Shown here: positions 8,547 through 15,109 of the stretch, piece after piece
Layout of the letters: every line of letters begins with the position of its first letter
Numbering within the stretch: position 1 is the first letter of the stretch
Notes under the pieces: generated by a model
What the model was told of the DNA's origin: nothing
The model's database searches: none
Seen by the model: the letters and a program-made list of their open reading frames with translations, nothing else
Assembly: GCA_022705045.1 (NCBI GenBank)
Contig: JAKJFE010000002.1
Span: forward strand, 1-55,034
Direction of reading: 5' to 3'
DNA length: 55,034 bases
Origin: Pseudomonadota bacterium
Lineage (GTDB): Bacteria; Pseudomonadota; Gammaproteobacteria; Xanthomonadales; Ahniellaceae
Program-made: the position numbers and the translations under genes

Positions 8547-10985
8547 CTAGGTCTTCGCCAGTCGCTTCTGCCAGGCCGAGCGCGCGTCGGCCCAGGCCGG
8601 GTCGTCGGCCACGAGATCGATCGCCTGGCCCAGCAGTCGACGGGCCTCCGTCCGATCGCCAGCCGCCTCGGCCACGTCGGCGGCGATGGCCAGCACGTGG
8701 GCGTAACCCGGCTGCCCGCGCTCGTCGGCGTCGTAGAGCGCCTGGCTGCGCGCGACCTGCGCCTGCGCCGCGGCGATGTTGCCGAGCGCCAGTTCGCAGG
8801 CGGCGCGATCGGCGGGCACGCGCTTGAACCAGGGATTGCGCAGGCCCTGCGATTCGCGCCAATGGCGTTCGGTGTCGGCGAACAGCGGCACGGCTTCGGC
8901 GCAGCGTCCGTGCGCCGCCAGCACCAGCGCAGCGTTGTGCAGGCCGCCCACGGCGAAGTGCGGGCTGGTCGACGCCTGGTAGACGCGTGCCGCCTCAAGA
9001 TAGGCGCGGACCGCGTCCTCCCAGCGCCCGGGCGCGAGCGCGTAGATGTTGGCGCGGTTGAACTGGTTGCGCGCCCATTCCTGGCTGTCCTTGCCGAACA
9101 CCTCGACCACCTGTTCGCCGACCGGTTCGAGGATGGCCAGGCCCTCCGTCAGATCGCCGCGGGTGGCGTAATGCCAGCCGAGCGCCTGTTTGGCCTTGAG
9201 CGTGGCGGCGTGGGCCGTGCCGAAGCGGCGTTCGGCCAGATGCACCGCCTGTTTCAGGTCGCGTTCGGCCTCGTCGTAGCGGCGCTGGTCGGTGGCCGTG
9301 GTGCCGCGGCGTACCAGGGCGCGCTGCATCAGGTCGTCGCGCACGCCGTCGCCGGCGGCCGCGGCGTTGCGGACGCCGTGTTCGGCCACCTCGCGGCATT
9401 CGTCAATGCGCCCTTCGCTGCGCAGCATCTGCCAGCGCGTGAAGTGCAGCCCGTCGCGGATCTCGGCCGTGGCGTCGTCGGATCCGGTCGCGAGTGCGGC
9501 GGCTTCGTCGATCCAGGCCTGCGACTGGCGGAAGTCGCCGTTCCAGTAGGCGGCCAGCGCGCCGCGCTGGAGGGCTCGGGTGTAGGCCAGTTCGCGCTCG
9601 CCGCGGCTGCGGAAATCGGCGATGGAGCGCGCATACAACGGCGCCGCACGCGCCGGCAGGCCCATGCTGGCATAGACGTCGGCGACCTGGAGCAGCATGC
9701 CGGCGCGCAGCTCCGGATGGCGGTCGAGGCGTTGCACCACGTCCTTGGCGGCGACGTCGAGCAGGTCTTCCAGCGACCGCTTGCCGCCGCGCCCGGCATT
9801 CACGTCGGCAGCGGCGAAGACCGCGTTCAGCAAGTCGACGGAAGCCCGCAGCTTGGTCGCTTCCTCGCGCGCCTGGCGCGCCTGCGACAGCGCCACCAGG
9901 GACGTGGCAGCGAGCCCGAGCACGGCGACCGCGGCGGCCAGCACCGTCCAGCGATGGCGCGCCACGAATCGCGCCAGCCGATAGCCGGTGCCGCCGTGTC
10001 GTGCCGCGACCGGACGACCGTCGAGGAAGGCTTCGAGGTCGGCGATCAGCGCCAGCATCGCGCCGTAGCGCTCGGCGGGATCCTTCTTCAGGGCCTTCTG
10101 CACGATCGCGTCGAGGTCGCGCAGTCCGCGTCGCGACACGGGCGACGCCTGCGCCGAGGCTGCGGCGCTGCGCCGCAGGCGCGCGCGGTCGAGCGCGAGC
10201 GGGTCGTGCTCGAGCACGGCGCGCGCCCAGGCCACGGGATCGTCGGTCGGGGTGTCGTAGGGCAGGCCGCCGCTGAGCAGCCGATACATCAGCACGCCGA
10301 ACTGGTAGATGTCGGTCGCCACCGTCACCGGCTGGGCCCGGAATTGCTCCGGCGCGGCATAGGTCGGCGTCATCGGGCCGAAGCCCTGCTGGGTCAGTTC
10401 CCGGTCCTGGGCTTCGCCGTAGAGCTTGGCGATGCCGAAATCGAGCAGTTTCGGGCGGCCGTCGCTGCGTCGGACCAGGATGTTGCTCGGCTTGATGTCG
10501 CGATGGATGACGAGGCTGCGATGCGCATGCGCGAGCGCGTCGGCGATGCGCAACAGCAAGCGGATGCGCTCGTCGGTGCCGAGTCCCCGGCGTTCGCAGT
10601 AGTCGTCGATCGGCTCGCCGTCGACGTACTCCATCGCCAGGTAGAGACTGCCGTCGGCGCAGACGCCGCCGTCGACCAGTTGCGCGATGTTCGGGTGGGC
10701 GAGGCGGGCGAGGATCTCCATCTCGGCGCGGAAGCGTTCGCGCGTGGTGGCGTCGGTCGCCGACATCCGCTTGATCGCGACGGTCTGCTCGAAGCCGCCC
10801 TCGACGCGCTCGGCGCGGAAGACCGCACCCATGCCGCCGCGGCCGATCGGCTCGCGGATCTCGAAGGCGCCGATGCGCGTGCCCGCGGCCGCCTCGGGCA
10901 CCGCGTCGTGCGCCAGCAGACGTCGCGCCACGGCACCGCGCAAGGCGCCGCCGGTCGCGAACATCGGCTCGGTGTCGAAGCTCAT
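8547..10985 (-). CDS. Membrane-anchored Ser/Thr protein kinase with C-terminal helical repeats
   Basis: 812 residues. Kinase domain at about residues 40-310: IGRGGMGAVFRAE (P-loop), VAIKRM (lysine), HRDIKPSNIL near residue 160, LDFGIAK (DFG), and TPTYAAPEQ (activation end). A single membrane helix follows near residue 345 (WTVLAAAVAVLGLAATSLVA). The remaining ~440 residues are Ala-rich helical, TPR-like repeats. This N-in Hanks kinase with external repeat domain is a common Lysobacterales type, often paired with an ECF sigma factor gene; none is adjacent here. Substrate unknown. A truncated relative of a kinase N-terminus lies 1.1 kb upstream at 12087. Confidence 0.92.
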   Translation of the reverse strand: MSFDTEPMFATGGALRGAVARRLLAHDAVPEAAAGTRIGAFEIREPIGRGGMGAVFRAERVEGGFEQTVAIKRMSATDATTRERFRAEMEILARLAHPNIAQLVDGGVCADGSLYLAMEYVDGEPIDDYCERRGLGTDERIRLLLRIADALAHAHRSLVIHRDIKPSNILVRRSDGRPKLLDFGIAKLYGEAQDRELTQQGFGPMTPTYAAPEQFRAQPVTVATDIYQFGVLMYRLLSGGLPYDTPTDDPVAWARAVLEHDPLALDRARLRRSAAASAQASPVSRRGLRDLDAIVQKALKKDPAERYGAMLALIADLEAFLDGRPVAARHGGTGYRLARFVARHRWTVLAAAVAVLGLAATSLVALSQARQAREEATKLRASVDLLNAVFAAADVNAGRGGKRSLEDLLDVAAKDVVQRLDRHPELRAGMLLQVADVYASMGLPARAAPLYARSIADFRSRGERELAYTRALQRGALAAYWNGDFRQSQAWIDEAAALATGSDDATAEIRDGLHFTRWQMLRSEGRIDECREVAEHGVRNAAAAGDGVRDDLMQRALVRRGTTATDQRRYDEAERDLKQAVHLAERRFGTAHAATLKAKQALGWHYATRGDLTEGLAILEPVGEQVVEVFGKDSQEWARNQFNRANIYALAPGRWEDAVRAYLEAARVYQASTSPHFAVGGLHNAALVLAAHGRCAEAVPLFADTERHWRESQGLRNPWFKRVPADRAACELALGNIAAAQAQVARSQALYDADERGQPGYAHVLAIAADVAEAAGDRTEARRLLGQAIDLVADDPAWADARSAWQKRLAKT

Positions 10986-11090
10986 CGGCGTGTCCGGCCG
11001 GTGGAGGGCGTCGCGTTCGGAGACATGCGGTCGGGCCGTCCCAAGCGGGGTCGCGGCCAGTGTAATGCGCCGGCCGGAAGCGTGCGGGCC

Positions 11091-11966
11091 TCAGTCCAGC
11101 CGCCGCCGCGCCGCCGCCGCATAACGCCGGGCCGAGCCCGGACCGAACGGAAAGAACAGCGAGGGCTCGGTCAGCTCCAGCTCCAGCACGCAGGGCGAAC
11201 CGTCGGCCGCGCGCAGCAGGTCGACGCGGGCATACAGCGGCGCGCCGCCGGGGATGGCCGCGACCACGCGCGTCGCCAGCGCCTGTTCGGCCGGCGTCGG
11301 CGTCCGCGCCGTGATCTCCTCGGGCGCGAACAGCTGTGCAGTGGGGCCTTCGTCGAGCCGCAGCAGCGGTCCCTTGCGGATGGCATGGCTGAACTCGCCG
11401 TCGAAGAACATCAGCGCGGTCTCGCCGGCCGTGTCGACCTGGTCGAGATACGGTTGGACCAGGACGCTGCGCCCGTCCTGCAGCAGCACGTCGGCACGCC
11501 GCATCGCCGTCTGGATCTGGCGGCGCCGGTAGCGTTGCGCATCCTTCGACCCGGCCCCGACCGCGGGCTTCACGACGAATTCGTCGCTGGGCAGCGTGGC
11601 CACGAGGCCCTGCAGGTCGGCGGCGCCGTTCCGGCCCGGTTCGAGAAAATGGCTGGGCACGGTCGCGAGGCCGCGGGCGGCGAGATCGGCCAGATAGTGC
11701 TTGTCCGTGTTCCATCGGACCAGGGCCGGCGGATTCAGCAGTCGGGTCTGCGCCGCGACCCGCTCGCACCAGTCCAGGAACTCGCCCAGGCGCGGCACGT
11801 AGTCCCAGGTCGAGCGCAGCAACACCAGGTCGAAGCGCGACCAGTCGACGGCCGCGTCGTCCCAGCACGCCGCGACCGCCTCGCCCGCGAAGGCCTCGAT
11901 CAGCGGCGGCAGGTCGTCGTCGAGCGGTAGCGCTTCGCGGGCGGTGGCGAGGGCGATGCGGGACAT
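11091..11966 (-). CDS. ATP-grasp domain protein (RimK/glutathione-synthetase-like)
   Basis: 291 residues from ATG 11966, preceded by GGAG on the minus strand. The fold is recognised from FDLVLLRSTWDYVPRLGEF (N-terminal part), NTDKHYLADLAARGLATVPS, the ATP-binding lysine segment EFVVKPAVGAGSKD at about residue 130, VQPYLDQV, the GEFSHAIRKG segment and a metal-binding end with ARVDLLR...VLELELTEPSLFF. These proteins join an acid to an amine using ATP; the substrate cannot be read from sequence. It stands alone between the kinase gene and the damaged region. A TAGCAT -10-like box lies upstream (11991-11996, minus strand). Confidence 0.85.
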   Translation of the reverse strand: MSRIALATAREALPLDDDLPPLIEAFAGEAVAACWDDAAVDWSRFDLVLLRSTWDYVPRLGEFLDWCERVAAQTRLLNPPALVRWNTDKHYLADLAARGLATVPSHFLEPGRNGAADLQGLVATLPSDEFVVKPAVGAGSKDAQRYRRRQIQTAMRRADVLLQDGRSVLVQPYLDQVDTAGETALMFFDGEFSHAIRKGPLLRLDEGPTAQLFAPEEITARTPTPAEQALATRVVAAIPGGAPLYARVDLLRAADGSPCVLELELTEPSLFFPFGPGSARRYAAAARRRLD

Positions 11967-12086
11967 GACGGACTCCGGCGGCAAGACGCCATGCTAAACG
12001 AAGCCGCCGCAGCCAGGAATGTGAACGGACGTGGTTGCCGCGTGGGGAGCGAGTCGCGATCATGCGGGCGACGGACAGGACCTGGC

Positions 12087-12380
12087 ATGAGCGGCGAGCG
12101 ACCGACGAACTCCGATCTGCCGACGCAGATCCAGACCAGCCCGGGTGCCGCGGGCGGAGGAACACCGACGCCCGACGGCACCGTCGTGGTCGCGCATGGC
12201 GCCGACGTGAAATCGGCCTCGTCGATGAAGGTCGACTACGCGCCGCCGTCGGCGGGCACGCATCTCTCGCTGATCGGCAAATGGGTCGGCCCCTACCGCA
12301 TCCAGGCCGAGCTCGGGGCCGGCGGCATGGGCGCGGTGTATCTGGCCGAACAGGTCGAGCCGCTGTCGTCGGAGCGGTAG
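12087..12380 (+). pseudogene. 5' fragment of a Ser/Thr protein kinase gene, truncated at about 12350
   Basis: Starts MSGERPTNSDLPTQIQTS and runs through a Gly/Pro-rich linker into a kinase P-loop, GPYRIQAELGAGGMGAVYLA. The sequence stops resembling a kinase right after YLAE (base 12350). The frame then reads seven unrelated residues and ends at TAG 12378-12380. Only the first ~88 residues of what should be a several-hundred-residue kinase remain. Beyond 12350 the DNA is clearly the interior of a different gene read from the other strand. It is therefore a truncated remnant, not a functional kinase. Confidence 0.8.
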
Positions 12381-12688
12381 ATGCGCGCCCAGGAATCGAA
12401 GGTGTAGAGCTTGGCGGGCTGTTCCGCGTCGAGCGCGAGCGGCAGCGGATAGATCGTGTCGGCGACGATGCCCTGGTCGGCCGCCGTCCAGGTCGCGCCG
12501 CCGTCGATGGATCGGAACACGCCGCCATAGGTGGTCGCATAGGCCTTGGTCGGCATGGTCGGATCGAACACGATTTCGTGGACGCGTCCCCCGAGCGGCC
12601 CTTGGGGCGTCCATTCCGCGTTCCCGGCGCATGCCTGCCAGGCCGCGACCGCCAACAACCATCCGCCTGCCGAACGTGCCATCCGCAT
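12293..12688 (-). pseudogene. 5' fragment of a secreted Asp-box (BNR) repeat protein, truncated at about 12351
   Basis: Reads MRMARSAGGWLLAVAAWQAC as a signal peptide (alternative start ATG 12682), then EWTPQGPLGGRVHEIVFDP and two Asp-box units typical of sialidase/YCF48-like propellers. The first is complete (SIDGGATW). The second reads SDDSGST then Cys where Trp is expected: the Trp codon TGG seems broken after its second base, which places the junction between 12350 and 12351. The residues after that come from antisense of the kinase fragment and are meaningless. Such proteins normally carry many propeller repeats, so most of the gene is lost. Confidence 0.78.
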
Positions 12689-12714
12689 CGCCGAGCCCCC
12701 ATGGTGTCGCGGCG

Positions 12715-12720
12715 ATGCTA
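12715..12720 (-). promoter_or_regulatory. -10-like box TAGCAT of the BNR remnant, at the IS insertion point
   Basis: On the minus strand TAGCAT lies 26 bases before the BNR start at 12688. Its first two bases are the TA that the IS630-type element duplicated, so the element now separates this box from its original -35. The same hexamer occurs upstream of other genes in the window. Prediction from sequence only. Confidence 0.35.
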
Positions 12721-13882
12721 ATGTCCCGTCCCGCAAATATCAGGCATAAATAATGCATTCGCTTTCGCTATCTTCCTCACCAGAGATAGCGCGATGCGAA
12801 GCGGACGACCGAAAGCCCAACTTGAATTGACGGATGCCGAGGCGGCGCAGCTTCTATCGTTCGCGCGCAGCCGTTCGTTGCCCTCGTCGCTGTGCTTGCG
12901 CGCGCGCATGGTGCTGGCCAGCGCCGGCGGCGAAACCAGCAAGGACATCGCGGTGCGTTTGAAGGTCAGCCAAGCGACGGTGGGCAAGTGGCGGTCGAGT
13001 TTCCTGGAGAAGCGGATCGCCGGTTTGTACGACGATGTCCGCCCCGGTCGTCCGCGCAGCATTGACGACGAACGCATCGCTCAGTTGATCCAGAAGACGC
13101 TGCACACGAGGCCGAAGGACGGCGCGACGCACTGGAGCGTGCGCACGGTGGCGGCGGAGACGAAGATCTCGAAGAGCAGCGTGCAGCGCTACTTCCAGAT
13201 GTTCGGCCTGCAGCCGCATCGCACCGAATCGTTCAAGTTGTCGACTGATCCGTTCTTCATCGAGAAGCTACGCGATGTCGTCGGTCTCTACCTGAGCCCG
13301 CCGGACAACGCGCTGGTGCTCAGCGTGGACGAAAAGAGTCAATGTCAGGCGCTGGAGCGCACCCAGCCGATGTTGCCGTTGGGCTTCGGTTACGTCGAAG
13401 GCGTGACGCATGACTACAAGCGTCACGGCACGACCACCTTGTTCGCCGCGCTCAACGTGCTCAGCGGCGAGGTCATCGCACGCTGCAAGCCCAAGCATCG
13501 ACATCAGGAGTTCATCAGCTTCCTGCGCGACATCGACAACGCCGTGCCGAAAGACCTCGACATTCATTGCATCGTCGACAATTACGCCACGCACTCGCAT
13601 CCCAAGGTGAAGGCTTGGCTTGCTGATCGGCCGCGTTGGCGCCTGCACTTCATCCCGACCTACAGCTCATGGCTGAACCAGGTCGAACGCTTCTTCGGCC
13701 TCATCACCGACAAGGCCATCCGTCGTGGCTCCTTCAAGAGCGTGCGCCAGCTGATCAAGCGCATCGACCTCTTCGTCCAGAATCACAACGCCAATTGCCA
13801 GCCCTTCCGCTGGACCGCCACCGCCGAATCCATCCTCGCCAAACTCGAACGACTTTGTTCACGTATTAGCGGGACGGGACAC
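12721..13882 (+). mobile_element. IS630-family insertion sequence, complete
   Basis: A 1162-bp element bounded by 19-bp imperfect inverted repeats: ATGTCCCGTCCCGCAAATA at 12721-12739 and its partner at 13864-13882 (17 of 19 identical). Both ends are flanked by TA (12719-12720 and 13883-13884), the target duplication characteristic of IS630/Tc1/mariner elements. It carries one intact transposase gene. The element inserted about 30 bases upstream of the truncated BNR gene, at the TA of that gene's putative -10 box. Ends and coding frame look undamaged, so it may be active or recent. Confidence 0.93.
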
Positions 13883-13885
13883 TAG
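12794..13885 (+). CDS. IS630-family transposase
   Basis: 363 residues. The N-terminal part has winged-helix/HTH repeats (DIAVRLKVSQATVGKWRSSF near residue 55; ETKISKSSVQRYFQMFGL near residue 122). The catalytic DDE domain follows: LSVDEKSQCQALERTQP (first Asp, near residue 178), HCIVDNYATHSHPKV (second Asp, near residue 260), and SWLNQVERFFG (Glu, near residue 296). Start ATG 12794. The reading frame runs through the right inverted repeat, and its stop TAG (13883-13885) is formed from the duplicated target TA plus the first flanking base, so the stop depends on the insertion site. Confidence 0.95.
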   Translation: MRSGRPKAQLELTDAEAAQLLSFARSRSLPSSLCLRARMVLASAGGETSKDIAVRLKVSQATVGKWRSSFLEKRIAGLYDDVRPGRPRSIDDERIAQLIQKTLHTRPKDGATHWSVRTVAAETKISKSSVQRYFQMFGLQPHRTESFKLSTDPFFIEKLRDVVGLYLSPPDNALVLSVDEKSQCQALERTQPMLPLGFGYVEGVTHDYKRHGTTTLFAALNVLSGEVIARCKPKHRHQEFISFLRDIDNAVPKDLDIHCIVDNYATHSHPKVKAWLADRPRWRLHFIPTYSSWLNQVERFFGLITDKAIRRGSFKSVRQLIKRIDLFVQNHNANCQPFRWTATAESILAKLERLCSRISGTGH

Positions 13886-13944
13886 CGCCGCGCGGCCACC
13901 GTGTCGTGAAATCGGCCACCCACCACGCCAAATCCGTTCACCCC

Positions 13945-14139
13945 GAGCCCGCCAAAACCCTCCGTTCGCCCTGAGCCTGTTCGACGCCGTTTCCCTTGAG
14001 CCCGCCAAAATCCTCCGTTCGCCCTGAGCCTGTCGAAGGGCGTTGCCGCACGGTCCAGAATCCCGTTCATGGTTCGACAGGCTCATCACGAACGGGAGCT
14101 GCCGCACGGTTCGGAATCTTCATTCACGGTTTGGCAGGC
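13945..14139. repeat. Cluster of intergenic palindromic repeats (CCCTGAGCCTGTCGAA family)
   Basis: This is the main content of the 465-base gap 13886-14350. Two direct copies of a ~40-base unit lie at 13945-13984 and 13998-14037, sharing GAGCCCGCCAAAA and CTCCGTTCGCCCTGAGCCTG. An inverted partner (TTCGACAGGCTC...GAACG) is at 14073-14094. A second degenerate direct repeat starting GCCGCACGGT occurs at 14045-14082 and 14101-14139. Such 'TTCGCCCTGAGCCTGTCGAAGGGC' repeats are widespread in several proteobacterial genomes as dispersed intergenic repeats. No gene is seen in the gap. Confidence 0.8.
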
Positions 14140-14218
14140 AACTGTCGCGTGATCGGCGCTTGTTCCGGAGCCGGAGAGCAAGCCGCACGGCCTCTGCAAG
14201 GAGGAATCCTGAAAAACA

Positions 14219-14242
14219 CAAGGGGCGCTCGCGCGCCCCTTG
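14219..14242. terminator. Strong GC-rich hairpin, possible terminator
   Basis: A perfect 10-bp stem (CAAGGGGCGC / GCGCCCCTTG) with the tetraloop TCGC. No run of T follows (GGGGATTCAATGATCC). No gene ends just upstream on the plus strand, so it may be the leftover terminator of a gene lost in the rearranged region. A GGAGG-like site (AAGGAGGAATCC, 14199-14210) precedes it with no frame behind it. Confidence 0.45.
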
Positions 14243-14350
14243 GGGATTCAATGATCCGTCACTTTTCATGCCCTGACAGGGCGTGGCGGATGGGATGCAA
14301 TGCGCGGCAATATAGAGTCCGACTCAGTGGGCGTCAACCGAGGAGCGGAT

Positions 14351-14980
14351 ATGCGGATTGCCGTGTTCATCGACTATTGGAACTTCCAGTTGACGCTGAA
14401 CCAGAAGGTCGCGGCGATGAGGGGTGTTTCCGAGGCCCGGGTAAAGATCAACTGGAAGGACCTGGGCCAAATCCTGGCCAAGGAATCCTGCCGAATCCTG
14501 GCTGTAGATGGGGCGGCCCTGTCGTATCAGGGATGCTACGTGTACACATCCTTCAACCCCTCCACGGAGGAGGGAAGAAAATTCAAGACATGGGTCAACA
14601 ACTGGTTGGACAGGCAACCGGGAATGAATGTTCAGATTCGTGAAAGGCGCAGGAAAGGCGCACAAAGGTGCCCGGTTTGCCACAAGGAAATCACTCATTG
14701 CCCGCACGATGGGTGTGGACAGCCCATTGTCGCAACGGAAGAAAAGGGCGTTGACACCTATCTGGTGACGGACCTGCTGCGGCTTGGGCTGTCGAACTCG
14801 TATGATGCGGCGGTTCTGGGCAGTCTGGATGCCGACATGGTTCCCGCTGTGGAGTACATCCAGTCCACGGGCAAAAAGGTTGTTCAGGCGGGATTCCCGC
14901 CCCAAGGGACGACGCTTGCGACGGAGTGTTGGGGTTCGTTTGACGTTCTCGGTCTGTTGCAGCAAATCGAGCGGCCCTGA
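14351..14980 (+). CDS. NYN-domain (PIN-like/LabA) nuclease-type protein with Cys/His insertion
   Basis: 209 residues from ATG 14351, with GAGGAG 6 bases upstream. NYN features: MRIAVFIDYWNF (first acidic residue D9), EKGVDTYLVTDLLRLGL (Asp pair near residue 137) and AAVLGSLDADMVPAVEYIQ (late acidic residues near 159-161). Between the halves, at about residues 103-120, is CPVCHKEITHCPHDGCG, which looks like a zinc-binding insertion. NYN proteins are usually metal-dependent RNases. No antitoxin-like partner is adjacent. GC content is visibly lower than in neighbours and it follows an IS element and repeats, which suggests acquired DNA. Function not known. Confidence 0.78.
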   Translation: MRIAVFIDYWNFQLTLNQKVAAMRGVSEARVKINWKDLGQILAKESCRILAVDGAALSYQGCYVYTSFNPSTEEGRKFKTWVNNWLDRQPGMNVQIRERRRKGAQRCPVCHKEITHCPHDGCGQPIVATEEKGVDTYLVTDLLRLGLSNSYDAAVLGSLDADMVPAVEYIQSTGKKVVQAGFPPQGTTLATECWGSFDVLGLLQQIERP

Positions 14981-15109
14981 ACGCCGAAAATCCAAACCGG
15001 GACGCGACCATGCAGGCACTCCCGTGCAGCATCGGGTCGAGTTCGGCTAGACTCGCGTCCAAACCGTAATTTGTTGACTTGCGTCACATTTCCCTGGGGG
15101 CGACATCGA

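Noticed and set aside
8247..11930. A very long (1227-codon) open frame on the plus strand, antisense to the Ser/Thr kinase and ATP-grasp genes
   Set aside because: It is the mirror of GC-rich codon bias: low-complexity Arg/Gly/Ala-rich translation with no motif, while the opposite strand encodes intact kinase and ATP-grasp motifs.
9403..12702. A 1099-codon minus-strand open frame in another phase through the kinase, ATP-grasp and junction region
   Set aside because: Arg/Pro-rich nonsense translation overlapping motif-bearing genes in the correct phase; it does not explain the 12350 junction.
12689..12736. Start of the BNR protein at 12736
   Set aside because: That start lies inside the IS630 element's left end; the signal peptide begins at 12688 or 12682.
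13945..14139. Possible CRISPR array
   Set aside because: Only two direct copies of unequal integrity, with an inverted copy and a 13-base gap between units; no cas genes. It fits a dispersed REP-type repeat.
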